DNA of 64,000 nucleotides from Datisca glomerata (Eukaryota; Streptophyta; Magnoliopsida; Cucurbitales; Datiscaceae), in contig QANY01005678.1 of NCBI GenBank assembly GCA_003255025.1, forward strand, positions 694,703 through 758,702, given 5' to 3'. The notes beneath the pieces were generated by a model. That model saw only the letters and a program-made list of their open reading frames with translations. It made no database searches and was not told the DNA's origin. Below, piece by piece: positions 12,196 to 23,830 of this stretch. The position numbers were made by a program, and so were the translations under genes. Within the stretch, counting starts at the first letter, position 1, and each line of letters opens with the position of its first letter.

Positions 12196-12302
12196 AAAAT
12201 GAGTTTTCAATAAAAAAAAATTTGTCATGTTGCATTGCACAAGTTTTGTTTTATCGAAAAAGATTTGATTTTTATTAAAAGTTTAACTTTTTAAATGACC
12301 AT

Positions 12303-12476
12303 GCGCAACACGCTTCCACCGCGCACGCGCCGCGATGACCAACATAATAATATGTCAATTGATAACGTTTGACCTATAATGTTAGCCAGGAGCAACACGC
12401 TACTGTCGCGCACGCGCCGCAATGACCAACATAATAATATGTCAATTGATAACGTTCGACCTACAATATTAGTTAC
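12303..12476. repeat. Two-copy tandem duplication, ~87-bp unit
   Basis: GCAACACGCT and the following CGCACGCGCCGC, ATGACCAACATAATAATATG and TCAATTGATAACGTT blocks occur twice, 87 bp apart. The copies are near identical, so the duplication is younger than the surrounding decay. Confidence 0.85.
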
Positions 12477-12589
12477 GAGTTCAAGATCAGAAACTTCATA
12501 GGTTGACTTTCCAATTTAGAGAAATAGGTTTCTTTTATGAATCAAACGAAGTGCCATATATATGTACATAAATAAAATATATTACGAAG

Positions 12590-12780
12590 TCTCATTTTGG
12601 CCAACGTCTTAGCCGATACCTCATTTTCGCCAACGTCTAGGCCGAGATCTCATTTCGGTCAACGTCTTGGCTGAGATCTCATTTTGGCAACCAAGATCTC
12701 ATTTTGGTCAACGTCTTGGTCGAGATTTCATTTTGGCCAACGTCTAGGCTGAGATCTCATTATGGCCAACGTCTTTAGTA
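12590..12780. repeat. 29-bp minisatellite
   Basis: Six to seven copies of CATTTTGGCCAACGTCT followed by NGGCCGAGATCT. One copy is shortened internally near 12680. No coding potential. Confidence 0.85.
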
Positions 12781-13369
12781 CATTTTTTGTTTTAAGGTTT
12801 CATTTTGGCCGATTTCGACCAAGATGTCTTTAGTTGGTAAAAGATAAATCCTCATGTTTTCGATAGCATGATGCAAGTGTGGATAACAAGGCCTTGAATC
12901 TCAATATATATTCAGAATTCTTAGATAACTCAAGTTGCCTAAATGTCAGAAGAGATAACTCAAGTTTCAAATTTTTAAATTCAAATCAACAATGGAGATA
13001 AGAATATCAGATTTTATGATCAAGCCAAGGAGAGTCGATCCGTGTGAAGACTCTACTTCTATAAGAGGAGACCATGTAGACAGATGAAAAGGAGGCAAAA
13101 AAAACATTAAAAAAAATCAAGCTTTCAACTTGTCAATTTAGTTTTGTTCTTGAGTTTTACTTTTTAGTTTTTACACAAACCAGTGCGCTTTTTATTTTTG
13201 TAATTCTTTTAATTTAGCAACTTTCAAGTTTATTCTTCGCAAACTTTAGCTTCAATTACTTAGAGTTGTTCTTTTGTTACTTGTGCTGGGATCGATAGGT
13301 TTTAAAATTAACTAAAAACAAGTTTGAACCACGAACGATTTGTGGGCAGAATATCAATTTTTTTTCATT
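12781..13369 (+). other. Non-coding stretch, possible retroelement leader
   Basis: No gene seen. A TATA-like CTTCTATAAGAGG sits near 13056-13068, followed by a long T-rich tract. It resembles promoter and polyadenylation regions of retroelements, but no flanking partner was found. Confidence 0.35.
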
Positions 13370-14865
13370 TAACTTATTTAATTAAATTAAATAACTTAAA
13401 ACCAAATAACATGCGATTATGCATATACGATATCAAATGAGAAGATAAGATTAAAAACAATTTTTCACCTATATTTTGCATCAGAGAATTTCTGAACTGG
13501 CGGATTTCCTTTGAGCATTCTTCAAGCTTCGGGATCCGAATCAAGCACTTGAACTCCAAGAACGATTTGTGAATTTCGTCCACCAACAACTATCCGTTAA
13601 TTTTAGAAATATATCTCATGAGAATTTTGTGTAGGAATTTGAGTGTAGGCTCTCAAAACGATTGAAGAAAAAATCAAAAAAATTTCCTTCAATGGTTTAT
13701 TTCGGCGGCAATCACTAGGGAGGGGAGAAAACTCTTTCTCTCTATGTCTGATTTGAGATCTATATCTCTATCTCTCTTACTGCAATCAAATTGATATTAG
13801 ATATCTATAAAATCTAATTTTTAATATTTACAAATATAGCCATATATTTTAAATTTCCAAAAATTCACTTTCACTTATTCAAATTGTTGAAAATCAGTAT
13901 ATGTCCACAGTGTTAGAGTTATATTGAAATTTATCAATTTAGTTGATATATTTAATATTAATTTATCATTATTAATTAGTTAATTAATTTATTTTTATTT
14001 ACTAATTATCCAATAATTAGAAAATAATAAAATAATTAATTTCAATATAATTAATCACACTTAATTATTTAAGTGACATCACCCATCACATATAGGTGTA
14101 GGATATATGCATTGGTATCAAAATACATTTTGATCCAATTTACTTCATTTCTCTATTCCTATTCTATTAGTTATTTTTGAAACCAGATAGACCCACATGA
14201 ACAAAGCTAAGGATTCAAATACCCGGTGAATTTATCTCCATAAATTCTCGACCTATTTAATCATGACATCGTACGACTCTACTATAGGTTCGATGCCGAA
14301 TCAACTATCAATTCATGCATGCTACCTTTTCTATTGGTGTAAATAAACCATTTTTATTTTTACGGTCCATAGAATATTTTAACATAAAACCCATAATGAA
14401 TATCAGTAACAAGAGTGGAATGTAAAACTACCATTTACCCCTCTTGTTATTATTTTCTTAACTCATTTATTGACTGTGAATAAGAAATACATAATAGTAA
14501 ATTTTTTCTCGTACAATTCACAAATCATAATCAATGACCCAATTTATTGAATACCTAGCCAGGTTAATTTATTCACACACCCATCAACAAAGCATAATGT
14601 GATACTGTTATTTTTCACAATCAAACCATGAATTTCTATATTTGTGAATCACTTAACTCCAACATAATTGAATTACAATCCCAAGAGCCGATGTATTACC
14701 CGCCAATTCGAACTAACTCATTTGACATATCAAAAATTGTAACTAACTAAGTCAAGTTATGTATTCATGTTGGGCTTTTGTAGCCCTTAAATTGCATTTG
14801 GAGCAATCTGGGCCACACAAAGCCCAGCAGGTAGCATGTTTTTTTATGTTTTTTTAGGATTCACC
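13370..14865 (-). mobile_element. Long-LTR copia-type LTR remnant, minus strand
   Basis: AT-rich sequence whose minus strand runs from a GGGCTTTGTGTGGCCCAG-like head (14800-14825) through sequence in the style of the LTRs at 8742-12195 to a purine-rich tail (13370-13700). No pol sequence is attached, so it may be a solo LTR. Boundaries are approximate, and a short ORF at 13374-13589 is part of this tail. Confidence 0.45.
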
Positions 14866-15360
14866 AAATACATAGTGGAGTTCACCAAATGCGTACAAAA
14901 AAATAATTCTTGGAGGGGTTCACCAATTACATAATGGGGTTCACCAAATACGTACAAAATAATCATTCTTGGAGGGGTTCACCAATTACATAGTGGGGTT
15001 CACCAATTACGTAGTGGGTTCACCAAATACGTATAAAAGAATAATTTTTTGAGGGGTTCACCAATTACGTAGTGGGGTTCACCAAATACATACAAAAGAA
15101 TAATTCTTGGAGGGGTTCACCAATTACGTAGTGAGGTTCACCAATTACGTAGTGGGGTTCACCAAATATGTACAAAAGATTAATTCTTGGAGGGTTTCAC
15201 CAATTACGTAGTGGGGTTCACCAATTACATAGTAGAGTTCACCAAATACATACAAAAGAATATTTCTTGGACGGGTTCAGCAATTACGTAGTGGGGTTCA
15301 TCAATTACGTACAAAAGAATAATAATTCTTGGGTGGGGTTCATCAAATACGTACAATCTA
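14850..15360. repeat. Minisatellite of GGGGTTCACCAATTACGTAG units
   Basis: Alternating ~21-bp units (GGGGTTCACCAATTACGTAG) and ~39-bp units in which TTCACCAAATACGTACAAAA is followed by GAATAATTCTTGGAG. At least 16 TTCACCAA or TTCATCAA cores. An ORF over 15168-15422 is a by-product. A related array lies inverted at 20330-20456. Confidence 0.85.
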
Positions 15361-16050
15361 ATCGCCTATTTTTAGCCCCTAAACGTCATCCTGAAGGTGC
15401 CAATCACCACTGTCGAACCTAAATGCCAGTTTATTGTCTCCAATTGCCTGTTTCAGTCTCTAGACGCCATGTTGAAATAGGCGATCGCTAGTCTCCCTCC
15501 CAATCGCCACTTTTTGCTCCTAATCGCCATTCTTCACAATTTTCCTTAAAATTGATATTTTTGTAATTATTTATCATACACTCAGAAAATTATCGATAAA
15601 CATAGAAAAAACTCATTATTTCAATGCAAACATTAATGATACTCACCTATTATGTGAAATTAGATTGAATTAATTAAAGATTCTCGATATAATTAAACAT
15701 TTATTCATAAACTCGTTAAAAGTTGTCATTAATATTCTTGTTGTGTTTTTGTGATAAGTATCAAGCAAGACGAGATTTCACCATATATAATTATAGGTCG
15801 TGATGTTATGATGGTCGGTAAATCCTATATATCAGTTTGATGAACGCGTATAACTCTCAAGGTCAGATCTATCTATAAATTGAACATATCCGTTAAAAGT
15901 TTGAAATTGAATATTAAAATTTAAAATTATAACCTTTATTTTATAAATTATAACCCCATAAAATTTGGAAAACAACATATGTACATTTTAATTTATAAGC
16001 ATATAAAAAACTTTAAAAATTAAAAGAGATGAGAATTACGAAAAAGCCTA
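15361..16050. other. Spacer with short CGCC/GCGATT-type degenerate repeats
   Basis: 15361-15530 has several AATCGCCA-like words in both orientations. 15540-16050 is AT-rich with no feature that I can support. Confidence 0.4.
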
Positions 16051-16054
16051 AAGT

Positions 16055-16260
16055 TATGTCTTACAGGCCACGTGGTTCCACCCGAGTCAAAAGTTATGTC
16101 CTCTAGAAGTTGACCTGCGCCAAACGCCTGTGTATCTAGCGTTTGAGGCCCAAACGCCACGAGCAGGCCCCAAAATCTAGTCTTGAATGACGACTCACCA
16201 TGTAGCGATGGCGTTTAGGTCCCCATTGTAGCGTTTGACTTTTAACAGTTTTCATAGACA
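16055..16260. repeat. Dispersed direct repeat, copy 1
   Basis: Matches 17215-17385. Shared blocks include CACGTGGTTCCACCCGAGT, AAAGTTATGYCCTC, AGTTGAC, CCAAACGCCA, AGCAGGCCCC and TCTTGAATGACGACTC. Both copies are followed by the CACTTAG/TTTTCACA array, so the duplicated segment is longer than this block. Confidence 0.75.
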
Positions 16261-16620
16261 CTTAGCTATATTCACACTTGGACATTTTACACACTTAACA
16301 ATTTTCTTACAATTGATCATTTTCACATACTTGTCATAGTTGATAAATTATATATTCACATACTTGATCATTTTCATGTAGTTGTTTCGCTACACTTGAT
16401 CATTTTTACAAGTTTAACCATATTTTTCATGCACTAAGACATTTTTCACATACACTTAGCCATTTTTACAATTTTTCACATACACTTCACATTTTTCATT
16501 CACTTAGTAATCTTCTCACCCTTTGTTATTTTTATGTAATTATTTTTTCATTTAGCCATATTTTCATGCACTTAGTCATTTTCACACACTTGTCAATGTA
16601 TCTCTCTTATCCAATTTGTA
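16255..16620. repeat. ~20-bp degenerate array CACTTAGCCATTTTTCACA
   Basis: Many variants of CACTTAG-NCATTTT-CACA in tandem, with drifting unit length. No coding capacity. Confidence 0.7.
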
Positions 16621-17214
16621 CTAGAGGTTCTTCCATTTCTTCATTAGAAACCTGCATTTAACAATGTTCTAAGCAGACACATAATAGTTGATTCATTTTA
16701 ACCCACGCCGAGACCATAGTTGATTCATTTGATCACTGGGAGCAACACCATCTACAAAATGTTTATGGTGAGTTATTACAACATAACATATATTATATCT
16801 AAGCTACAAAAATCCATCTCTACACATAAATAACAAATAATGAGTATTAAAAACAAAAAACTTAAGCCCAGAAGTTCTGAACAAGGGAAATAATTCTTAT
16901 CGCTCAGGAGAGTAACAAAATAGAAAACTAAGTAACAAAGTTAAATTCGGTTCAATATAAAACTGGGTTCAAGTACCATGAACAAGAAATAAGCCAATAT
17001 AAAACGAACAAAATTAGGCAACAAATTTAAACTGGGTTCAAGTAATGGCAAATAGACATAAAGAACTTATGTTAGTTTTTTATCAATAAGCAACATATAA
17101 CCATTTAAGAAGAAATAAAATGAGAAACCCAACGAATTAAAATGCTCCACATCATAGGTTTTGATTTTTTGGACTCGAAACTGGTCAATTATGTAGATTT
17201 CTGAATAAGCTTCG
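16621..17214. other. Spacer, no feature seen
   Basis: AT-rich, no recognisable coding or transposon signals. Confidence 0.4.
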
Positions 17215-17385
17215 ATTTGATATCTTACAGGTCACGTGGTTCCACCCGAGTAAAAAGTTATGCCCTCCGGAAGTTGACATGAGCCAAACGCCACTAGCAG
17301 GCCCCAAACGAATCATCAGCCATGACTGGCATTTAGGCCTAAATGCCAATCTTGAATGACGACTCGCCATATAGTGATACACTGA
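17215..17385. repeat. Dispersed direct repeat, copy 2
   Basis: Second copy of the block at 16055-16260, with an internal deletion in the middle. A 72-codon ORF over this region on the minus strand follows the repeat and is not supported as a gene. Confidence 0.7.
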
Positions 17386-17900
17386 GGCATTTTTCACATA
17401 CACTTAGCCATTTTTACAATTTTTCACATACACTTCGCAATTTTCATTCACTTAGTAATTTTCTCACCTTCTGTTATTTTTATGTACCCATTTTGCCACT
17501 TAACCATATTTTCTTGCACTTATGAATTTTCTCTACTTTGCCATTTTCATGTACATGTTTTGATGAAACTCAAATATTTTCATGTATTTAATCATTTTCA
17601 AAAGGTAGACATTTTCACAGAAGTGTTTTGATACACAACTATTTTTATACACTTAGTCATTTTCACAGGCTTGGTCATTTAAATACCTTTAACCATTTTA
17701 CACAGTTAGTCATTTTCACATGCTTAGTCATTTTCACACACTTTCAATTTCCATACACCTATTTCCACATGTAGTGATCATTCTTATTCCATTTCTTCAA
17801 GCTCTCTTCAAAGACTTCACATACTTAATCATGTTCACACTCTTAGCCATTTTTATATAATCGATCATTTTCACATACTAATCTCATTGTAAATCTTTAT
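17386..17900. repeat. ~20-bp degenerate array, second block
   Basis: Same CACTTAG...TTTTCACA family as 16255-16620. 17390-17525 aligns closely with 16440-16560. Confidence 0.7.
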
Positions 17901-18150
17901 GAAATAATAACTCGTTGCTGAATAAAAAAATTTCAATTCATACTTTCCTTTAAAAAAGTAAATCTTGGTATCACTACATATACATATTCTTTTTTTCGTC
18001 ACAACTTACGTTTTGGTTATAACACAAATACAATGATGAAGAATTTTTAATAATTGTTTCAACTCCGTTGTTTCATTCCAAGTTGGATATGCACTCTCCT
18101 CTTTGCAGAGGAACATCCATTTCTTCAACTCACTATCATTTAAAAAAATT
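17901..18150. other. Spacer, no feature seen
   Basis: Nothing supported. It may include former intron sequence of the adjacent translocator fragment. Confidence 0.35.
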
Positions 18151-18151
18151 G

Positions 18152-19217
18152 TGATGGTACCCAACCATTGCAGTGAGTGCAACAAACCACGTTAGGGTAT
18201 CCCAAGCAACTGATTCAGCCTAGCACTTTTTCCAGGTCACGACACCAGTCACAAGAAGGACAGACAAACCCAAAATTGCAACAGAATAGCATCCACATTG
18301 ATCATCCCTCCAAAAATCAAAAGGCTAACCTGATATAAAGATTAAAATGAGTGTCATTATAAGGAACGCGTATTCACATAAGCATTAGCGTAATAATCAA
18401 TTTATGAAAACAAGTTGGGAAAAAGAATTTAACATATATCGAACGTTTAAGAAACCAAGTTAACGGAAAATAAGTCAGAGAAGGATTACAACGGAAAACA
18501 AGCTTAATGTTAATAAGTTAATATTCCAATGGCAACCATTATTAGATACATTTATTAAATATACATGAAAAATTAAAGGAACCTCTTTTGAGGAAACTTT
18601 TGAATCCAAAAGGTGTAAATACCAATTACAGCAAAGCTCTCACATAAAAACTAGCATCGTAGTTAATTTTTATTTTGTAAGATAAACCAAGATGATGGAT
18701 AACAGAAGGGCATTTGATCTTTAACAAACAAATATACTTCAACAGTGTCAAACACTCAAAACAGATAATCACCAACAAGCATGTGTCATCTGCCCAAGTA
18801 ACTATCGATATTTAAAATAGGACATTTACCACATTTATAGTGCATTTTTTACATAGGAAAATTCTTTCTTATTGCATATGAGCTCATCCTCGTTTGGTCC
18901 TGATGCTAATAGCCAATTACACATAATTTTTCCTTTGGAAAGGACAACTTTTGATTTTCACCAAAGCTGATTTTTCCTTTACAAGAAACCCATAATGACA
19001 GATTGAGAAACGAAACCTAGAGTCAACCATTATTTTGTTAGCTAATCAGCATAATTGAGAGATGAATCTAATCAGGTAATTAATAACAAAATTAACAGTA
19101 TAAAAGAAGTGAACCGTAAGAAGCAGCGTCCCAGCCATTATAATCTCATTCTTGGTCATCGGCCCCACCTTCTCTATCTTCTCCAACTTCTCCCTCGTAA
19201 GCTTAGGCTACTTTTTA
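18152..19217 (-). pseudogene. Plastid 2-oxoglutarate/malate translocator (DiT1-type) gene fragment
   Basis: Two exon-like blocks on the minus strand match a plastid inner-envelope dicarboxylate translocator. That antiporter exchanges 2-oxoglutarate and malate for ammonia assimilation and photorespiration. Block 1 (about 19115-19217) encodes EKVGPMTKNEIIMAGTLLL and ends at a GT donor. Block 2 starts at 18329 after an AG acceptor and reads on as VSLLIFGGMINVDA, so the splice junction is conserved. A frameshift follows, and the rest reads GLSVLLVTGVVTWKKC, stop, AESVAWDTLTWF. Lesions seen are an in-frame TAG in block 1, the frameshift, and a TAG in block 2. Homology ends near 18152. The intron (~785 bp) is retained, so this is a duplicated or decayed gene piece, not a processed copy. 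Upstream and downstream exons are absent. Confidence 0.72.
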
Positions 19218-19229
19218 CTGTAGGTGGAT

Positions 19230-20330
19230 AGAAAAAATATAACTCCCAACTTCAAAAGCAGAAACCCATAACTCTGAGAAATAGTGACAAATGAAACCCT
19301 AGGTCTCATTCTTGAATGCAATAATCTGGCCAAAAGCAAATAAAAAAATCACATGCTCAGTTCTTTAGAGCAAGAAAGAAAAGTATGCCTAGATTATAGG
19401 GTAGAAGAAGATGGAGAGAATTATAAAAGAAGGAGGGAAACGGGGAGGAATACACCATAGTAGAGAGAGAGAGAAGGAGAGAGAGAGAGGTGGAGGATGG
19501 ATTGGACGACGGTGGAGATAGAGAGCAGAGAGAGAACCTGTGTTTGGTGAAGAAGAAGAAGAAGAAATCTTGCCTGAGTTTGGCGAAGAAGAAGAAGAAA
19601 TCAATTTGGAGAGACGGAGATATGAGATTTGTACACTTTGAGGAGAAAAAATTCATCATCGTGCCCTAGAGATATTGTAGTCGAAGAACGGGGCAAAGGG
19701 GGGAAGTGGAAAAGATGAAGACAATGGGTAATTGGGTACCTATTCTACCAATTTCAGATGAGGTTAAACATAAAAATCATCCAATGGCTGGGAAAAAAAT
19801 CCTAGCATTGAAGAGGGACCCGATTCAATATGTTTTTCTTGTGAACATAATTTAGAGTTTGCCAAGTATATGGTTTTTGTGATTAAAACATCTCTTATTA
19901 CGAATTTTGATTGTAAATCGTCTCATTAACATGTATGTAAAATGCTTGGACTATTCTCAAATAAGAATGTATTTGATGCGGGCAAGGAAGAACTGGGAAA
20001 ATGCTTGCGATTGGGAGAATTAGGTAGGGGAAAAAGGATGGAAGAAAATTTAATTGAAAGAAGAACTGAGAAAGTACATGATTCACACATTGTTGAATAA
20101 ATTTAATTAAAAGAAACATGGATTTTGGAATTAATATTATCTATTTTTAAAAATTCTTGTAATCTTTAAATTAATAACTTATTTATAATCTTTAAATTAT
20201 ATTATATAACAGTGCTCTTTAAATAGTATAGAAAATTATTTTATTTCATTAAATTGTCATATTCTTAAGAGATAATTATATTATATTAAGAGATAAAAAA
20301 ACATGAAAAATCATATACATTTTGTTGAAC
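19230..20330. other. Non-coding stretch with GA and GAA microsatellites
   Basis: Contains (GA)n near 19460-19490 and (GAA)n at 19549-19567 and 19584-19600. Minus-strand ORFs of 71-100 codons here are poly-Phe or poly-Ser readings of the microsatellite and are rejected. The position upstream of the translocator fragment could be its former intron or 5' flank. No exon was recognised. Confidence 0.45.
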
Positions 20331-20456
20331 CCTACAACATATTTATTGAAATCCAATACATATTTGCTGAATCCCAACAAGAAATATTAATATTTAATAT
20401 TTTGTTGAACCACACTACATATTCGTTGAACCCTAATACATATTCGTTGAACCTCA
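20330..20456. repeat. Short minisatellite TATTCGTTGAACCCTAATACA
   Basis: Five or six degenerate units with the core GTTGAACC. On the complementary strand this is close to the GGTTCACCAAATACGTA unit at 14850-15360, so the two arrays are related and inverted. Confidence 0.6.
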
Positions 20457-21033
20457 TGTACATGTAAAATTTCACATGGCACGTGGTAAGATCTAGACCG
20501 AAGACTCCATCAAAGAGACGATAAAGTGAGAATAGTAGGATCATCTAGGCAGTTATGGAGAACACATCAATCAGACGAAAGTACATGGATTACCGATGTG
20601 GCAATCCAAATAGAAGCTAATCAAGAGCATTAGATTGATCAAATGGTCAAGATTTACTTAAGTTGTCAATGTTGATAAACTGAATCTTAGAGGAATATTC
20701 CGTTGATCTTATTTTCAGATAGAATTAGATAAACTGTATCAGATTATATGAAAGCCTATAAATAGAGGCAAAATGTAATTTCAAACAAAAGAGAACAACT
20801 CTCAACACGCATAAAACAAGCTGACTATGTAGCTTGCATTAACCTTTTAAACTCTTTCTTCATAATTAAATACTATCAAAATCTCCTCGTGGTTTTTCTT
20901 CCCTTTAAGGGGTTTCACGTAAATCATGGTGTCGTTGTTCTCTCATTCTCTCTCTTAATTATTCTCTATATTTTCATATTATGATGTAGGGAATCATGAT
21001 CAATTCTCAAAGACCGTGAATTTTTTCTTTAAA
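20457..21033 (+). repeat. LTR of the second LARD copy
   Basis: Starts TGTACATG and ends TTCTTTAAA before TTTGGTGC. It carries the same TATA motif (CCTATAAATAGAGG, about 20756-20769) and CCCTTTAAGGGGTTTCACGT block as the two LTRs of the first element, but in opposite orientation, with extra sequence near 20540. Confidence 0.8.
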
Positions 21034-22888
21034 TTTGGTGCTTTGTTGAGGGCTAAGAGAAAAACTCAAGAAATCCCTTCCCAAAATACTCAAAACAAAT
21101 CCAAACGCTTTTGACAATAGATATAAAAATGGAAGAAGAAAAGACTACAAAGCCAAAAATCAGAAGCAAAGAACGGTAAATTCACTCATATTCGATTGAT
21201 TTATTTCTTTTGTGGAATTATTATTTAGAAAGAATTATTAACACTATTCGTGGAATTGAATTTGGTAAATTTAACAACCACCACGAGGGGATGGTGAAGC
21301 CCACGAACTACCGGACAATTGACGCTCCGCCTGCTACAAAAAAAAGGAAAAATGATAAAAAAAATCAAGAATGATTTCAGCCGTCGGACCTGAAGAAGAA
21401 GCCGGGGAGAAACCAGCCACGCACACATGGCCTCGCCACCATGACATAACTAATCCATACTAGGAAGAGCCGCCGGAGTCGACGGGGGTGCAGTGAGAAT
21501 CTCCCCTATTTTTGAAAGATATAACCTCATATCAGCGAAAAATGAGAGTTTTTTAGACCCCAAAACCACCTAGAGATGCTTAGAGAATAATTTCCATTAG
21601 AGAAAGGCCATTTACGGCCAAAAAAGGTCACCGGAGACGGTCGCACGCGCTGTTGCCGGTGCTCCATCTCTACCCGTTTTAAGTTTGGCGGGTTGACTTA
21701 CCCACTAGTCCAGAACCATAATGGCCTGAGTAAAAGACCATGAGATGCTAAGCTAGCCCACGGTTCATCCCATGAATTGAAGCCCATCGCACAACGCAAA
21801 AGAACACATGTACAACCCGCGCTTCTCCCGACACCAATCCGTGACCCGCGTGCGACCCGTTCACGACCCACGATCTAGGCTTGTCTTTTGGGTCGCGACT
21901 CAAGGCTGAGCCCAAGATCTCCATAGCCTCCACAGATTTGATTCATGCCAAGGCCAATGTACTTCATAATGTGACAGATTTAATCCACAAACTTGCAAAG
22001 CCCTCATGGATCATCTTATGCAAATAAATTATGGACTTTAAATTGCAAGCTAAGTATTTATTGCCTTGCCCTTTAAATACATATATTATCCATTAAAATT
22101 TTGAATAATTGCATGAGCATATCGTACAATATCTTGAAAAAAATATTTACACAATAGTTCAAGCATATTAAATTATTATAAATTAATTCTACGCTAATTG
22201 CGTAGAGCATAATCAATTAGCTCTCCGTGTTAAATTTTATCATGCTTTGAGGTAATTATTTACATTTATCTTGTTTAGGTCATTTATTTTGATACAATTC
22301 ATAGTTTGACCTTATTATTGATAACAATAAATGTTATTAATGGTATTCAAACTGATTTGGTGTATGTATTGCATGATGAATGAATTTTTGAATTTTCAAT
22401 TCTAAATTTTGAATTTAAGCTTTTCTAAAGCAATAAAAAATCTCTTAATGGTTGATGAACGAAAACATGAAGTTTGATATGCGTATTTTTTGGAGACTAA
22501 CTATTTCCTATTCTATATCTCGAGTGTAGGAAAATAAAAGATGAACAAAATGACAAAAATGGAGATGTCCTGACTACGACAATAGGGACGTCATGATGAT
22601 GTAAACGGAAATGTCATGACGACAGAATTGGAAAGGCATGGCGATGGGAACGGGATTGGGAGACGTTGTGGCAATGGCAAAGAAAACTTCTTGACAATGG
22701 CAATGAAATATTCGTGGCAATGGGAACAAAAATGACAACGGGTACAACAAAGAAAATGGAAACGAATTGGAAGCCAAACAAAAATAGAACAGAACTAGAA
22801 GTGAAAAAAAATTCAGTTTTTAAGCTGAATTGAACGGAGGATAACTTTATGGAAAATCATATATCTTTTGAAAGATACATAAATTAGC
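20457..22888 (+). mobile_element. Second LARD copy, truncated by virus-derived DNA
   Basis: LTR at 20457-21033, then TTTGGTGCTTTG at the primer-site position and interior sequence. The start (21034-21280) matches the inside-LTR region of the first element (7080-7222, inverted), including ACGGTAAA and CTATTCGTGGAAT. 22570-22800 matches the TTGCCATGAAGTTTC-type repeats of 6180-6370, also inverted. The interior stops near 22888, where pararetrovirus sequence begins. No partner LTR was found in the window. 21280-22560 has no recognisable gene. Confidence 0.72.
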
Positions 22889-23020
22889 ATGATACATCTT
22901 TAAGATTACTTGATTCTTTGATTTTTATTATTTCAAACATTGGCATTTTGCCAAAGGTTAATTATTTCTCTTTATTTATCATTACTAAGACGGATGCCAT
23001 CAAAAGGTCCTTCATTTGTT
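22889..23020 (-). other. Segment A2: viral 3' non-coding end and left edge of the cluster
   Basis: Matches 43500-43610 in segment B3 (inverted), for example the GGCAAAATGCCAATGTTTGA block. The match starts at CATGATACATC (22889), which marks the junction with the LARD interior. Confidence 0.7.
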
Positions 23021-23029
23021 GAAGGATAA

Positions 23030-23830
23030 CATTTCTGGATGATTGGCCCTTTTGAATTTTTGGTTTGATTGTGAGACTTGACTCTTCGGATGATCCGGAG
23101 TCAGAATCGTCATTGTCTTTCAAAATGAAAAGTATTTTCTTTTGGATTAATTTTTCTCTAATTTGGACTTTGGCTTTGTGACTTTTGATTTACCCTTTGA
23201 AGAGGGTTTGGACTTGGGTTTGGATAAATTTGGACTAGATGGTTCGATTGATGGAGCTAGGTAAATAAGCTCATTAATCTTTAATGGAGCTTGGAAAAAA
23301 GATATGCTAGTCTCATATTGGGATGAACACTCGCAAATGCAATAATTTTATGGGTATTCGACTTCATCCCACCATTTAACATAATATTCTTTACTAAAGA
23401 TTTCATTTTTAGTCGAGTATTGCCATTTTAAAATCTAAGGTATTTTGTATTTGCTTGAAAAACAAAGTATTTGGGGAAAGGAGGCCTCAATTGGTGAGGG
23501 CATGTAAACCTTTGAAAATAAATTGAAACATTGTTGTAAATCAATTGAGAAAAATTCTAAGGTAAGCCGATGAATGGACCACCATTTAAATAACCAATTT
23601 AGAAAATCAATTTTGAAATTCTTATCGAAATTCAAAAACCAAAAGTAAAAAAAATTACTATTTTGATGTAGGAAAATCATGTGCCATGCATCAATATAGT
23701 CAAAATAATTATATTATTTTTATTCAAAAGTACTTTGAAACTCGAAGGCTAGATTTTTCAATCCTCCATAGTTATAATCTTGAGGAAAAAGAAAAAATGG
23801 TAAATGATTCTTTTATCAGAATTTTTTATT
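23030..23830 (-). pseudogene. Segment A2: W-rich C-terminal region of the viral polyprotein
   Basis: On the minus strand the longest open piece (23435-23680) includes FLHQNSNFFYFWFLNFDKNF, then a W-rich stretch (FKWWSIH) and a segment ending in SSKYKIP. A second part (about 23270-23430) has a KEYYVKWWDE-like motif, followed by a Lys/Ser/Pro-rich tail with KPKSKPSSKGKSK. The same order is found in B3 (42800-43490) and in an intron fragment near 52004. Several frameshifts and stops break it. I do not recognise a named domain. Its constant place after the AlkB-like region suggests it is a real viral coding region. The basic tail could bind nucleic acid (inference). Confidence 0.55.

Noticed and set aside
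14850..15360. CRISPR-like array
   Set aside because: Repeats are contiguous tandem units without unique spacers, and the context is a plant nuclear genome.
15168..15422. 84-codon ORF with repeated HQLRSGVHQL words
   Set aside because: It is a translation of the GGGGTTCACCAA minisatellite only.
19357..19659. Minus-strand ORF of about 100 codons
   Set aside because: It is a poly-Phe/poly-Ser reading of GAA and GA microsatellites. Another frame is equally open, and no conserved motif is present.
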